64,000 bases of DNA from Yoonia litorea (lineage in GTDB: Bacteria > Pseudomonadota > Alphaproteobacteria > Rhodobacterales > Rhodobacteraceae), in NCBI RefSeq assembly GCF_900114675.1, contig NZ_FOZM01000001.1:434001-498000 (forward strand). Reading direction: 5' to 3'. A program made the translations under genes and the position numbers. Positions 25,209 through 35,017 of this stretch are shown one piece after another (the stretch's first letter is position 1; each line of letters starts with the position of its first letter). The notes under the pieces are model-generated. The model was given only the letters and a program-made list of their open reading frames with translations. It searched no databases and was not told the DNA's origin.

Positions 25209-26356
25209 GACGACGCGCTCTGTTGAAGTGGCCGTCCCCAAGCCATCGGGTCATCCGGTTCGCTGATCCGGTGACGGATGCTCGCGTTCCGGATGGTATC
25301 CTGATCCGATGATGTGTCGGGGTAATAAACCTCGGACAGAAACAGCATCACCGCGTCGCGGACCTCAGGGTCGTAGTGCCATTGGTCTGCGGCACTCAGA
25401 ACCTCTGACAGGGTTTCTTTTGTGGCCCTTTGTGCCATGCCGTCGATGGCCCAAAAGCACTGGCCGCACGCCACGACGGGTTTGTCAAAGAACATCGATT
25501 CCAGTCCGACCGAGGAATTGATCGTCATCACGCCGCGGCTTGCGGCGACTTGCGCGAATGTATCTGTGGCATTGTCGAGGTGGATCGGGCCGCTGGCGTC
25601 TTGCAGCAAGGCGCGTGCGATCGGTGGTGTGCTGGGGTGCTCTTTGAGGCGCAGGTGCCAGCCAGTGGGCAGGGATTTGGCTGCGTCCTTGAGCGCCAGG
25701 ACGAAGCTGTCTACCGTTTTGAAATCACCGCCAAAGAGGCGCAGTTGGCTGTCACCGGGGACTTGCAGCGGGATAAAGACAAATGGATCGGTCAGAGGTG
25801 GCAGGCCGTCGCCTGCCTCCGGCGGTGTCTCTGGCGGACGCTGCTTTACGTGCTTTTTGAGGTTGCGCCATGCGGCAGCGTCGTGTCCGGCGGCCTTGGC
25901 CCACGCCAGATATGGCGCGGGGTCACGCGGGAGAGCATTGGCGAAATTCACCCCGTGCGGATCGACAGTGACACGTCCGGGGAAGGGGCCGAGTTCAAAG
26001 AAAAGCGTGCGCACCCCGGCGTCCTTTGCGGCATCCATAAAAACCCGTCGCGATCCGTTGAGGCCGTTCCAGCCGACTGCGACAGCTTTCTTGTTGCTTT
26101 CGAAGAGTGCGCGACTGCCGTTGTATTGCAGCTTCAGCGTGCGGAGCCAAAGCGCGCGCTTCCAGCCTTTTGGTGGCACGTGTTTGCTTGCAAGAAGGGC
26201 CGTTTCGGCGCGTTTTGCCGTTTCGGGGAAGTTGCGCAGACGTACCGGTGGCAGACGCCGCCACGTCAATGTGCCAAGTGGTGACAACAGGGTCGTGATC
26301 TTGGCACGTTTGTCTTTGCGCGGATCAAGACAGATGAATTTGAAAGTCTCGTCCAT
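25205..26356 (-). CDS. Capsular polysaccharide biosynthesis/export-like protein (KpsS/LipB type)
   Basis: A 383-residue protein with the features of the capsule KpsS/LipB family: YNGSRALFESNKKAVAVGWNGLNGSRR near residue 80, VFIPLQVPGDSQLRLF around 200, and the TINSSVGLESMFFDKPVVACGQCFW block near 300 that is typical of sugar-transferase GT-B ends. It may add Kdo-like linkers or process capsule. It is translationally coupled to the family 2 glycosyltransferase downstream. ATG 26356 is chosen because the longer frame has no conserved sequence. Confidence 0.8.
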   Translation of the reverse strand: MDETFKFICLDPRKDKRAKITTLLSPLGTLTWRRLPPVRLRNFPETAKRAETALLASKHVPPKGWKRALWLRTLKLQYNGSRALFESNKKAVAVGWNGLNGSRRVFMDAAKDAGVRTLFFELGPFPGRVTVDPHGVNFANALPRDPAPYLAWAKAAGHDAAAWRNLKKHVKQRPPETPPEAGDGLPPLTDPFVFIPLQVPGDSQLRLFGGDFKTVDSFVLALKDAAKSLPTGWHLRLKEHPSTPPIARALLQDASGPIHLDNATDTFAQVAASRGVMTINSSVGLESMFFDKPVVACGQCFWAIDGMAQRATKETLSEVLSAADQWHYDPEVRDAVMLFLSEVYYPDTSSDQDTIRNASIRHRISEPDDPMAWGRPLQQSASS

Positions 26357-26528
26357 GTCGCCCCGGATCGTCCTGCTGTTCGTGCAAGCGTAGTTTCGTG
26401 GCGTGCCAGTAGCAAGGTGGCGCGCCGCTGTTGCGGCCCTGTGACCTGCGTGCACCAGCGATGCAAAGCCTTGAAATATGGCCGCGCTTGCGACACATGA
26501 CCCCTCAGCAATGAGATAAGGCCTGATC

Positions 26529-27233
26529 GTGCGCAAGTTTTTGCAGAAGATGGAACAGAAGGAACGCGACCTGCGGCTGTCGTTCGGGCAGGATATCACT
26601 GATCCTGTGGAGCGCCGGAAATCGGCAAGGCATGTGTTCTGGCTCGATCATGGTGTGCTGCGCAAGCTATGGAACAACTTTGCCGAAGTGGCCCCGGGGG
26701 TCTATCGGTCCAATCATCCTGATCACAAACGCTTTGCCCGCTACAAAGCGATGGGCATCAAGACGATCCTCAACTTGCGCGGCGTGCAGAAGCAGCCGCA
26801 TTACCTTTTCACCGAAGAGAGCTGCAGGCTTTTGGGCCTTGATCTGGTGACGGTGAAATTTTCGGCGCGTCAGGCCCCGCATCGCGAGCGGTTGCTTGAG
26901 CTTTTCGAGGTCTTTGAAACCATTGAAAAGCCGTTTCTGATCCACTGCAAGTCAGGGGCAGACCGGACCGGGTTGGTTGCGGCCCTTTATCTGCTGGTTG
27001 TCGAAGGGGCGCCGCTGGAGGTCGCGATGCGCCAACTTTCGTTCCGGTATCTGCATATCCGGCGGACAGCGACAGGCATTCTTGACCATTTCTTTGAGGT
27101 GTACGCCTTGCGCAACGCCAAAGAGCCGATCGGGATCGTTGACTGGATCAAAACCGAATACGACCGCGATGCGCTCACAGAAAGTTTTGCAGCCAAGCAG
27201 GCCGGGCTGAAATGGTGGCAGGGCTGGCGCTAG
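26529..27233 (+). CDS. Dual-specificity/tyrosine phosphatase-like protein
   Basis: A 234-residue cytosolic protein with the cysteine phosphatase signature HCKSGADRTG (HCX5R) near residue 141 and an upstream ILNLRG block with the general-acid region following. It starts from GTG at 26529, or from ATG at 26550, which has AGAAG close by; I cannot choose firmly. It is divergent from the capsule-type gene and may act in polysaccharide control, as many such phosphatases do, but that is inference. Its stop overlaps the convergent YdeI-family gene by 4 bases. Confidence 0.85.
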   Translation: MRKFLQKMEQKERDLRLSFGQDITDPVERRKSARHVFWLDHGVLRKLWNNFAEVAPGVYRSNHPDHKRFARYKAMGIKTILNLRGVQKQPHYLFTEESCRLLGLDLVTVKFSARQAPHRERLLELFEVFETIEKPFLIHCKSGADRTGLVAALYLLVVEGAPLEVAMRQLSFRYLHIRRTATGILDHFFEVYALRNAKEPIGIVDWIKTEYDRDALTESFAAKQAGLKWWQGWR

Positions 27234-27829
27234 GCCTTTGGCGACCACTGGAACGGGCGCCGGTTGGCGGCGCTGTCCTCGACGATCTGGGTGATCTTCT
27301 TGGCGCGCGTGGCCGGGCGCTTGGCATTGAGGAGTATTTCCAGTGCACCGCGTTTGACTGAGCGTGGAAAGGCGTGCCAGTTCTGCTCGGAGCCTGTCAC
27401 CGCATCAAAGGCGACTTGCAGATCAGGCGGGATCACGAGGTTTTCGACGTCATCCAGTGCTGTCCAGCTTCCGTCCTTCTGGCTGCGGGCGATGACCGCC
27501 TCACCAGCGGGTGTCATCAAGCCGTCCTTGATCAGCCTTGCGACTTTTTCCTTGTTCACGCGGCTCCAGTTTGAGCCTGGTTTGCGCGGGCTGATGTAGA
27601 GCATGGTGCGTTCTTCATCCAGACCACGCACGAGGCTATCGACCCAACCGTATGACAGGCAGGCATCGACGATCTCGCCAGTCGAGATGTATTTGTCCGG
27701 CACCGCTTTCTTGTAGGTCACGGCCCAGATGCCAGCCTCTTGACTGTGGTTGGCTGCAAGCCAGTCGCGCAAGTCTGACAGGGCCTCGAATGTGACCAGA
27801 GACGCATCTGTCAGTGGCCGCTTTGCCAT
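27230..27829 (-). CDS. YdeI/OmpD-associated family protein
   Basis: A 199-residue cytosolic protein. The family is recognised by FEALSDLRDWLAANHSQEAGIWAVTYKK, EIVDACLSYGWVDSLVRGLDEERTMLYISPRKPGSNWS, and the C-terminal FPRSVKRGALEILLNAKRPATRAKKITQIVEDSAANRRPFQW. Members have been linked to cell-envelope stress and bacteriocin protection, but the mechanism is unclear. Three bases separate it from metG on the same strand. Confidence 0.85.
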   Translation of the reverse strand: MAKRPLTDASLVTFEALSDLRDWLAANHSQEAGIWAVTYKKAVPDKYISTGEIVDACLSYGWVDSLVRGLDEERTMLYISPRKPGSNWSRVNKEKVARLIKDGLMTPAGEAVIARSQKDGSWTALDDVENLVIPPDLQVAFDAVTGSEQNWHAFPRSVKRGALEILLNAKRPATRAKKITQIVEDSAANRRPFQWSPKA

Positions 27830-27832
27830 GGC

Positions 27833-29545
27833 CTAGTCCCGCTTGCCTGCAAAGCGTTCTGCCCATTCTGCGCGCTCCTCATCCGTGATCTTGCGGAAGA
27901 GGTTTTCCGGCACGGTAAAGGCATGGCCCGCGGGCAGGGTTTCCAGTGCGGCAGCGACATCTGTGGGCCAGCTGTCGTCGTCTGTCTGCATGGCTGCGAT
28001 CATCGTTTTGGATGCATCTGGGATGAAAGCGGCAGAGAGGACCGCGTAGATGCGGATCAGGTTCAGGGCCAGACGCACCTGCATCGCTGCCGTCTCAGGA
28101 TCGGTCTTGAAGGTGGTCCAAGGCGCGTTGGCTTGCAGGTATTCGTTGCCCAAAACCCAGATCGCGCGCAATTCGGCAGCCGCCTTGCGGACCTCGATCT
28201 TGTCCATGAAGCCTTCGTAAGCGCGGATGCGGGTGGTCAGGTCAGAAATCAGCTGTTCTTCGTCAGGGCCGTAGCTGCCGCCTTCGGGCACGGCTTCGCT
28301 GAATTTGGAGCGGCAGAATTTCGTGATCCGGCTGACAAAGTTACCGAGCACGTCGGCAAGGTCTTTGTTCACGTCGGTCTGGAAGTTATCCCATGTGAAT
28401 TCCGCATCAGAGCTTTCGGGCGCATGGGACAGCAGCCACCAGCGCCAGTAATCGGCAGGCAGGATTTCAAGCGCCTGATCCATGAACACGCCGCGCCCGC
28501 GCGATGTGCTGAATTGCCCGCCATCGTAATTGAGGTAGTTGAACGACTTGATGTAATCGACCAGCTTCCACGGTTCCTGAGACCCGAGGATCGTGGCGGG
28601 GAAGCTGAGCGTGTGGAAAGGCACGTTATCCTTGCCCATGAACTGGGTATAGGTCACGTCGTCAGCACCTTTGTCGGTGCGCCACCAGCGTTCCCAATCG
28701 GTGCCTTTGCCAGCGTCTTGCCACTCCTGTGCACAGGCAATGTATTCGATGGGCGCGTCAAACCAGACGTAGAAAACCTTGCCTTCCATGCCGGGCCAAT
28801 CTTCGTCACCTTTTTTGACAGGGATGCCCCAGTCTAGGTCGCGGGTGATGCCGCGATCCTGCAGCCCATCGCCGTCGTTGAGCCATTTTTTGGCAATGGA
28901 TGTGGTCAGGACCGGCCAGTCCTTCTTGCTGTCGATCCATGCAGCCAGATCATCCTTTAGCGTGGATTGGCGCAGATAGAGGTGCTTGGTCTCGCGCACC
29001 TCCAGCTCGGTCGAGCCGGAGATCGTCGAATACGGGTTGATCAGGTCGGTCGGATCAAGCTGCTTGGTGCAGTTGTCGCATTGGTCGCCACGTGCGCTCT
29101 CGAAGCCGCAGTTGGGGCAAGTGCCTTCGATATAGCGGTCTGGCAGGAAGCGGCCATCGGCGACGGAATAGACCTGTTCCTCGGTCACTTCGCGGATCAG
29201 GCCCATGTCGGCCAGACGGCCTGCAAAGGCTTGGGTCAGCTTGTGGTTTTGCGGGCTGGACGATCTGCCGAAGTGATCAAAGGACAGACGGAAGCCATCG
29301 GCAATGTCAGACTGCACCGCGTGCATCTCGGCGCAGTATTCCGCAACGGGCTTGCCTGCCTTGGTCGCGGCGAGCTCAGCAGGGGTGCCGTGTTCGTCGG
29401 TGGCGCAAAGAAAGAGAACCTCGTGCCCGCGCTGGCGCAGGTAACGGGCATAAAGGTCGGCTGGCAGCTGGCTGCCGACGAGGTTGCCGAGGTGCTTGAT
29501 CCCGTTGATGTAAGGAATCGCGGAAGTGATCAGGTGACGGGCCAT
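27833..29545 (-). CDS. metG: Methionyl-tRNA synthetase
   Basis: A 570-residue class I synthetase. The HIGH motif reads HLGN in [16 protein letters not shown], the zinc site is CPNC...CDNC around residues 140-160, and the KMSKS loop is replaced by FSTSRGRG, a variant I associate with alphaproteobacterial MetG. AAGG lies 8 bases before the ATG at 29545, which favours it over the ATG at 29551. The YdeI-family gene follows at once. Confidence 0.96.
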   Translation of the reverse strand: MARHLITSAIPYINGIKHLGNLVGSQLPADLYARYLRQRGHEVLFLCATDEHGTPAELAATKAGKPVAEYCAEMHAVQSDIADGFRLSFDHFGRSSSPQNHKLTQAFAGRLADMGLIREVTEEQVYSVADGRFLPDRYIEGTCPNCGFESARGDQCDNCTKQLDPTDLINPYSTISGSTELEVRETKHLYLRQSTLKDDLAAWIDSKKDWPVLTTSIAKKWLNDGDGLQDRGITRDLDWGIPVKKGDEDWPGMEGKVFYVWFDAPIEYIACAQEWQDAGKGTDWERWWRTDKGADDVTYTQFMGKDNVPFHTLSFPATILGSQEPWKLVDYIKSFNYLNYDGGQFSTSRGRGVFMDQALEILPADYWRWWLLSHAPESSDAEFTWDNFQTDVNKDLADVLGNFVSRITKFCRSKFSEAVPEGGSYGPDEEQLISDLTTRIRAYEGFMDKIEVRKAAAELRAIWVLGNEYLQANAPWTTFKTDPETAAMQVRLALNLIRIYAVLSAAFIPDASKTMIAAMQTDDDSWPTDVAAALETLPAGHAFTVPENLFRKITDEERAEWAERFAGKRD

Positions 29546-29684
29546 GGACATGTCCTTGCAGGTTTGCCCCGCGTTCTAGCCGGGTCGCGTGACAGATGCC
29601 AGAGAATGCTTGCCACTGGCTTTTGCAGGTGTGCAGCGCTAGATTGAAAGCAAGGGGCCGGTTCACCCCCAAGGAGATGCTGAT

Positions 29685-30149
29685 ATGAAACGTCTGATCC
29701 CAATCGTGCTGGCTGCGTGTCTTGGCTCTGCGGCCACGGCGCAGGACCTCTATGTCGGTGGCGCGGTGGATTACCTCTTGCCGCATGATGGGGATACCCA
29801 GTTTGCCGGCACAGCCTTGGCCGGGATGGGCTTTGATGCGGGGCGGTTCGGTGTGGGTGCCGAGGGCGAATACGGGCTGCATCTGGGGGGCGACGCTGAA
29901 TATGACATGGCCCGTGTCAGGGCGTGGGTCAGCTATGACTGGGGCCATTATACCGTGCGGGCCGGTGGTGGCATCACCGAATATTACTTTGATGACACCA
30001 ACTATGGCGGGTTTCACGCCATGCTCGGCGCGGAGCGTGCGCTCAATGAGAGCCTGAGCCTGCGCGGTGAATTCATCAGAGACTTTGTCGATGACGCTTT
30101 TGATGCGGGCATTACGGCAACGCGCGTTGGCGTTGTCTTCAACTTCTGA
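29685..30149 (+). CDS. Small outer-membrane beta-barrel-like protein
   Basis: A 154-residue protein with a signal peptide (cleavage near AATA-QDLYVG), then alternating hydrophobic/polar strands rich in Gly, Tyr and Trp, ending in VGVVFNF with the terminal Phe typical of outer-membrane barrels. The length suits an eight-strand barrel of the OmpA-transmembrane or OmpX type. Function unknown. AAGGAG precedes the ATG. It is divergent from metG and convergent with the next MFS gene, whose stop follows without a gap. Confidence 0.75.
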   Translation: MKRLIPIVLAACLGSAATAQDLYVGGAVDYLLPHDGDTQFAGTALAGMGFDAGRFGVGAEGEYGLHLGGDAEYDMARVRAWVSYDWGHYTVRAGGGITEYYFDDTNYGGFHAMLGAERALNESLSLRGEFIRDFVDDAFDAGITATRVGVVFNF

Positions 30150-31382
30150 TCACGGCGCGCCCTTGTCGCGACTTTTGCCGAGCAATCTGCCAATCAGGAA
30201 GCTGGTGCGGGGCGCATAGACGTAGCGTGTGCGGTCCTCCGGTGCTGTCCGGACGCGCATGCGCAGCGCGGCAAAGACGATCAGCAGGATGTGTCCCAGC
30301 GAGATGAAGTAAAAGAGCGCTGCGGGTCCGAAGGCCTCGATCAGCGATGATGTGGTGAGCGGTGCGGCGATGGCGCCCACCGCATAGACAAACATCAGTG
30401 CAGCCGAAAGCTCGACCCGTTCATCGGAGGTGGCAAAGTCGTGTGCGTGCGCGGTGGCGACCGAATAGATCGGGAAGGTGGTCAGCCCGAAAAAGAAGGA
30501 GGCCGCAAAAACCGATGTGGCGCCGAGGCCAGCGGTGGCGACGGTTGCAGCACAAGCAACGACGGCGGCGACAGAAAGCCAGACCATCACCCAGCGCCGG
30601 TCGTATTTGTCGGCAAGCCAGCCGACAGGGTATTGCGCGATGGCCCCGCCAGCCACGAAAGCCGCAAGAAAAGACCCGATCTGGTTGGCAGACAGGCCCA
30701 CCTCTTGCCCGTAAATCGGGCCGACCATGCGGAAGGATGCGCTGGAAAGTGCCGCGACAAGCACGGCCGCTACGGCCATGGGCGAACACCGCCAGGCCAG
30801 TTTCGGGCGCAGCCGCGTTGTTTTGGGTGTTTCTGGTTGCGGCAGTTTGGTCAATGTCAGAGGCAGCAGCGATGCACAGCACAGGATCGTCAGAAGATTG
30901 TAGGCAATATAGGTTTCGAGGTTTGCCAGCGCGCCGATCATGAACTGCGCGACGAAAGACGCGCCGATATCAACAATCCGGTAGCTGCCCATTGCGCGGC
31001 CACGCGTTTCGTTGGTGACTTTCGCCTGCAACCACGCCTCGATCACGGTGTAGCAGCCGGCGATGCAGATCCCCGATGCCACCCTGAAAAGAGCCCATGC
31101 AAGCGGATCAATGATCACAACATGCGCGGCAAGCCCGATTGCCCCCATGGCCGTAAAGGCGGCAAAAGCCCGGCTGTGGCCCACATCACCCATTAGCCGT
31201 GGTGCCCACCAGCACCCGATAAAGAACCCGACAAAATGCGCCGATCCCAGAAAGCCGACTTCGGATTGGGAAAACCCGCGGTCGAGCCCTGTCAGCGCAT
31301 CAAGCGGGCCAACACCACCAGACGAAAGCTGGAGCAGCGTCACTGACATGAACAGGGCCGCAAATGAAATCATCATGCGCAT
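30150..31382 (-). CDS. Major facilitator superfamily transporter (YcaD-like)
   Basis: A 410-residue, twelve-helix carrier. It resembles the YcaD group: helix 1 LLQLSSGGVGPLDALTGLDRGFSQSEVGFLGSAHFVGFFIGC, APRLMGDVGHSRAFAAF as the helix 2-3 loop, and AQYPVGWLADKYDRRWVM as the second half-motif. The substrate is unknown. The basic C-terminal tail is cytoplasmic. Its start lies 134 bases from the divergent aldo/keto reductase gene. Confidence 0.85.
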   Translation of the reverse strand: MRMMISFAALFMSVTLLQLSSGGVGPLDALTGLDRGFSQSEVGFLGSAHFVGFFIGCWWAPRLMGDVGHSRAFAAFTAMGAIGLAAHVVIIDPLAWALFRVASGICIAGCYTVIEAWLQAKVTNETRGRAMGSYRIVDIGASFVAQFMIGALANLETYIAYNLLTILCCASLLPLTLTKLPQPETPKTTRLRPKLAWRCSPMAVAAVLVAALSSASFRMVGPIYGQEVGLSANQIGSFLAAFVAGGAIAQYPVGWLADKYDRRWVMVWLSVAAVVACAATVATAGLGATSVFAASFFFGLTTFPIYSVATAHAHDFATSDERVELSAALMFVYAVGAIAAPLTTSSLIEAFGPAALFYFISLGHILLIVFAALRMRVRTAPEDRTRYVYAPRTSFLIGRLLGKSRDKGAP

Positions 31383-31516
31383 AGGTTCGACCTATGCGCC
31401 TGTTGTGGCTGTGAAACTAGTGCCTTTTCGACAAAGTGGCGTCGCCTTTCGCCTCTTGCCCTTGGCGGTCACCGCATTAGGCTCTGTCCGGACTTGAAAT
31501 CGGAAAGTGAAAACGG

Positions 31517-32560
31517 ATGCAGAAACTCCCCCTTGGTCGCTCGGACATCATGGTGAGCGAATGGTGCCTTGGCACGATGACCTTTGGTAACCAGACACCT
31601 GAAGATGACGCGCACCGCCAGATTGATATGGCGCTGGATGCGGGGATCAATTTTCTCGATAGCGCAGAGATGTATCCGGTGAACCCGGTTCGCACCGAAA
31701 CGGTTGGCGGCTCGGAAGAGATTATCGGCAACTGGATCGCAAAGAGCGGTCGGCGGGACGAGATCGTCGTTGCCACCAAAGTTTCGGGCGATAATCCCGG
31801 TTGGGTCCGCGATGGTCGTGGTTATGACGGCGATGTCATTCGTGAGGCCGTCGATGGGTCATTGAAACGTCTGCAGACCGATGTGATCGACCTTTACCAG
31901 ATGCATTGGCCGATGCGCGGATCGTATATGTTCCGTCAGAACTGGACCTATGACCCCTCTGGCCAGAACAGGGCCGAGACCATGGATCATATGATGGATG
32001 TCCTTGAGGCCTTGGGCGAGGCTGTGAAGGCAGGCAAGATCCGTGCAATCGGCATGTCGAACGAAAGTGCCTGGGGCATGACCAAATGGATTGACCAGGC
32101 CGAGAAAGCAGGCCTGCCGCGTATGGCGAGTGTCCAGAATGAATACTCGCTGCTTTGCCGCCTCTATGACACCGACATGGCTGAAATGGCAGTCAACGAA
32201 GATGTGACGCTGTTGTCGTTCTCGCCATTGGCTTGCGGCGTGCTGACGGGCAAATACCAGAATGGACAAGTGCCTGACGGTAGCCGGATGGCGATCAACG
32301 GCAATCTGGGTGGCCGTGTGACCGATCGGCTCTGGCCGGCAGCGCAGGCATATCTTGATCTGGCGAAGAAGCGCGGCATTGACCCTGTCGCGATGGCAAT
32401 GGCGTGGCAGCGGACACGTCCGTTCCCTGTGTCTGCAATCTTTGGTGCGACAACTGCTGCCCAGTTAGAGCACATTCTGGCCGGCAAGGACGTTGTGCTG
32501 AACGATGAAGTCATCTCGGAAATTGACGAGGTGCATAAAGCCCATCCGATGCCTTACTGA
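31517..32560 (+). CDS. Aldo/keto reductase (Tas-like)
   Basis: A 347-residue NADP(H)-linked TIM-barrel enzyme. The catalytic tetrad is visible as D in FLDSAEMYPV (Asp, Tyr), K in VVATKVSG and H in LYQMHWP. The insert YMFRQNWTYDPSGQ after the His is typical of the Tas group. The physiological aldehyde or ketone is unknown. A hairpin follows the stop and separates it from the convergent GNAT gene. Confidence 0.92.
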   Translation: MQKLPLGRSDIMVSEWCLGTMTFGNQTPEDDAHRQIDMALDAGINFLDSAEMYPVNPVRTETVGGSEEIIGNWIAKSGRRDEIVVATKVSGDNPGWVRDGRGYDGDVIREAVDGSLKRLQTDVIDLYQMHWPMRGSYMFRQNWTYDPSGQNRAETMDHMMDVLEALGEAVKAGKIRAIGMSNESAWGMTKWIDQAEKAGLPRMASVQNEYSLLCRLYDTDMAEMAVNEDVTLLSFSPLACGVLTGKYQNGQVPDGSRMAINGNLGGRVTDRLWPAAQAYLDLAKKRGIDPVAMAMAWQRTRPFPVSAIFGATTAAQLEHILAGKDVVLNDEVISEIDEVHKAHPMPY

Positions 32561-32593
32561 TCGCGCGCCCGGCGTGGCCGCCGGGCAACGCGA
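32561..32593. terminator. Hairpin between convergent aldo/keto reductase and GNAT genes
   Basis: Inner stem CCCGGCG (32568-32574) and CGCCGGG (32579-32585), outer stem TCGCG (32561-32565) and CGCGA (32589-32593). It lacks a T-run on either strand but sits exactly between the two stops. Confidence 0.5.
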
Positions 32594-32607
32594 TTAAGGC
32601 ACAATTC

Positions 32608-33069
32608 TTAGACTTCGGCCGCGATCCAGAAGCGCGGTCCAATATCAGTCAGCTCTTCGAGACCCATGGCGCGGTAGGCAGCCTGTGCGGAGGCATTGCG
32701 CGGGTCGGTGCCGATGGAGATGCCTTTCGCACCTGATGCGATAGCGTAGTCGCGGGCTGCCATGATCAGCGCCTTGCCGATCCCGCGATTGCGGCGGTTC
32801 TCGGCGATATAGAGATGCTGAATATCGAGCCGCGGCTTGCCACTGTGAATGACCGTCCAGCGCATGATGCCCGCGTAGCCGACCACTTCCTGCCCTGCGC
32901 GCGCGACAAAGGCTTTCCCTTGCGCCTGATCGCCGAAGAAAATCTGCTGCAACTGCTCCAGCGTGACTGCAGCCTCATCGCCGTGAAAGGCAGAGAGGTC
33001 GCGGATCAGGGCAAGGATGCGTGTCAGGTCGCGCGGGCTGGCAGGGGTGATGGTGATGTTCTCGGTCAT
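32608..33069 (-). CDS. GNAT-family N-acetyltransferase
   Basis: A 153-residue acetyl-CoA-dependent transferase. The acetyl-CoA loop is visible as IAENRRNRGIGKALI (motif A, QxxGxG type) near residue 92, and the N-terminal ITPASPRDLTRILALIRDLSAFHGDE fits the diamine/spermidine acetyltransferase-like group. The acceptor is unknown. The 250-base gap beyond its start holds one hairpin (33156-33179) and no gene I can support. Confidence 0.87.
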   Translation of the reverse strand: MTENITITPASPRDLTRILALIRDLSAFHGDEAAVTLEQLQQIFFGDQAQGKAFVARAGQEVVGYAGIMRWTVIHSGKPRLDIQHLYIAENRRNRGIGKALIMAARDYAIASGAKGISIGTDPRNASAQAAYRAMGLEELTDIGPRFWIAAEV

Positions 33070-33319
33070 GTTTGTCCCTCTTCTCGCCCGCGAAGGGACA
33101 CCAACTCACCTGACCCTTGCGGGCAGCTGGTCGTTGATTTGTCAAAAGATATGCGCCAGCCGCCGTTATCTGCGGCTGGTAAAGTAGGCACCGAAATTTG
33201 CGATACGTCTTTGCATGTCGGGCAGATGACAGCGCAGGTCGGCCTGTGTCAAGAAAACTCGCTTGTGAGGGGGCAGAAATTCAGCAAGGTTGCGACGCGT
33301 AATTGATCGGGAGGATGCC

Positions 33320-34234
33320 ATGCCGCTGCAAATGAACCGCGAGGTTTTCATCACCTGTGCTGTCACCGGATCTGGGTCGACACAAGACCGCAGCCCGCAT
33401 GTGCCGCGTTCGCCAAAGCAGATTGCCGACAGTGCCATTGAAGCGGCCAAGGCAGGGGCCGCCGTGGTGCATTGCCATGTGCGCGAACCCGAGACTGGCA
33501 CTCCCAGCCGTGATCTGGCGCTCTATCGTGAAGTCACGGACCGCATTCGCGATGCAGAGGTCGATGTTGTTCTGAACCTGACCGCCGGCATGGGCGGTGA
33601 TATGGTTTTTGGTGGCGTCGAAGCCCCTTTGCCGACCGTTGCTGGGACCGACATGGTTGGCGCGACAGAACGCGTCGCTCATGTGGCCGAATGCCTGCCG
33701 GAAATCTGCACGCTCGACTGTGGCACGATGAATTTCGCCGAAGCCGATTACGTCATGACCAACACACCGGGCATGTTGCAGGCAATGGGACGGATGATGA
33801 CCGATCTTGGTGTGAAGCCCGAGATCGAGGCCTTTGACACCGGCCATCTGTGGTACGCCAAGCAGTTGGTCAAGGACGGATTTCTGGATAGTCCTGCGTT
33901 GGTGCAGCTTTGCATGGGTGTGCCATGGGGTGCGCCTGATGACCTCAACACCTTCATGGCGATGGTGAACAATGTGCCGGATGACTGGACCTTCTCTGCC
34001 TTCGGGCTGGGGCGCAGCCAGATGCCTTATGTGGCAGCCTCGGTGCTGGCGGGTGGCAATGTGCGTGTCGGGCTTGAGGACAACCTGATGCTCGACAAGG
34101 GTGTCTTGGCGACGAATGCGCAACTGGTTGAACGCGCGGCTGGCATCATTGAAAACCTTGGCGCGCGCGTGATTGGTCCTGAGGAAGTGCGCGCCAAGCT
34201 TGGCCTTTCCAAACGTGCGCCGGTCGCAAAATGA
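33320..34234 (+). CDS. Beta-keto acid cleavage enzyme (BKACE; dehydrocarnitine-type)
   Basis: A 304-residue zinc TIM-barrel of the former DUF849 family. It condenses a beta-keto acid with acetyl-CoA and splits it into acetoacetate and a CoA ester. Zinc and substrate residues are visible in [19 protein letters not shown] and in the [26 protein letters not shown] block. GGGAGG 5 bases upstream supports the ATG at 33320. With the carnitine dehydrogenase fusion downstream, the likely substrate is 3-dehydrocarnitine, giving betainyl-CoA. It overlaps the lipocalin gene by 4 bases. Confidence 0.9.
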   Translation: MPLQMNREVFITCAVTGSGSTQDRSPHVPRSPKQIADSAIEAAKAGAAVVHCHVREPETGTPSRDLALYREVTDRIRDAEVDVVLNLTAGMGGDMVFGGVEAPLPTVAGTDMVGATERVAHVAECLPEICTLDCGTMNFAEADYVMTNTPGMLQAMGRMMTDLGVKPEIEAFDTGHLWYAKQLVKDGFLDSPALVQLCMGVPWGAPDDLNTFMAMVNNVPDDWTFSAFGLGRSQMPYVAASVLAGGNVRVGLEDNLMLDKGVLATNAQLVERAAGIIENLGARVIGPEEVRAKLGLSKRAPVAK

Positions 34235-34752
34235 GGGCGCTTGTTCTCGCCGCGTTTGTGTTTGTCACGGGTTGTGGTTTCTTCACGGTTTACCGCGATA
34301 CGGACGTGCCAATCTCGTCAAAGGCGGTGTTCGATGTCGAGCAATACATGGGGCTTTGGTATGAAGTTGCGCGCTTTCCTGTGCCTTTCCAGCGCGGGTG
34401 TGTCGGCGTGACGGCTGAATATGCCCTCCGCGACGACGGGACTGTTTCGGTCCTCAACATCTGCCGTGATCCAGACGGCAATGAAAGCGCGCGGATATCC
34501 GGCACGGCAGAGGTCGTCGGGCCGGGGCGTTTGAAAGTACGGTTCGGGTCGGTTCCCTTTGTCGCTGGGGACTACTGGGTGCTTTGGACCGATGAGGATT
34601 ATCAGACTGCCGTTGTCGGGTCGCCAAACGGGCGCTCCGGTTGGATCCTTAACCGGACACCGCAAATCCGTGCAGACCGCCTGCAGGCTGCGCGTGATAT
34701 TCTGACCTTCAACGGCTATGACGTCAGCCAGCTCAAGGAGACAGCTCAGTGA
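34231..34752 (+). CDS. blc: Lipocalin-family lipoprotein (Blc-like)
   Basis: A 173-residue protein with a short signal and lipobox VTGC (Cys near residue 11-12), so probably anchored in a membrane facing the periplasm. Lipocalin signatures are [22 protein letters not shown] (the GxWY motif) and the closing WILNRTPQI. Bacterial lipocalins bind fatty or lyso-lipid ligands. Its place inside a carnitine-type operon, coupled on both sides by 4-base overlaps, suggests handling of acyl-carnitine or lipid products, which is inference. Confidence 0.88.
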   Translation: MRALVLAAFVFVTGCGFFTVYRDTDVPISSKAVFDVEQYMGLWYEVARFPVPFQRGCVGVTAEYALRDDGTVSVLNICRDPDGNESARISGTAEVVGPGRLKVRFGSVPFVAGDYWVLWTDEDYQTAVVGSPNGRSGWILNRTPQIRADRLQAARDILTFNGYDVSQLKETAQ

Positions 34753-35015
34753 GAAAGTTCATCTTTGGAAGTGTACTCGCGCTTGCCGCTTGTGAAGGAA
34801 CAGGCGCCATGGCACCGACCGGTGCGCCTAACGGCGGTATGCAGGAATTTCTGGTGATCGGCGGGCGGATGACGTTCGAGCAATGTCGCGCGCGCGGTGG
34901 ATTGATCATCCGCGACAGCAACACCAACATGATTGCTTGTGATCCATCTGTCAGGGGCGAGCCGGCACCGGTGGATGAATTCGACAATCCTGCCAACCTG
35001 AACGCCGGGGCCTAG
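34749..35015 (+). CDS. Small predicted lipoprotein (88 aa)
   Basis: Family not recognised. It starts at GTG 34749, overlapping the lipocalin stop. A hydrophobic leader ([15 protein letters not shown]) ends in the lipobox LAAC with Cys at residue 15. The rest is hydrophilic with two further Cys (EQCRARGG and NMIACD), which could form a disulphide in the periplasm. It is wedged between lipocalin and carnitine dehydrogenase genes, with 2 bases to the next start, so it belongs to that operon. Confidence 0.75.
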   Translation: MRKFIFGSVLALAACEGTGAMAPTGAPNGGMQEFLVIGGRMTFEQCRARGGLIIRDSNTNMIACDPSVRGEPAPVDEFDNPANLNAGA

Positions 35016-35017
35016 GG

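Noticed and set aside
33133-33145. FNR/FnrL-like box TTGATTTGTCAA before the carnitine operon
   Set aside because: The half-sites are separated by four instead of six bases between TTGA and TCAA, so the 14-bp FNR consensus is not met.
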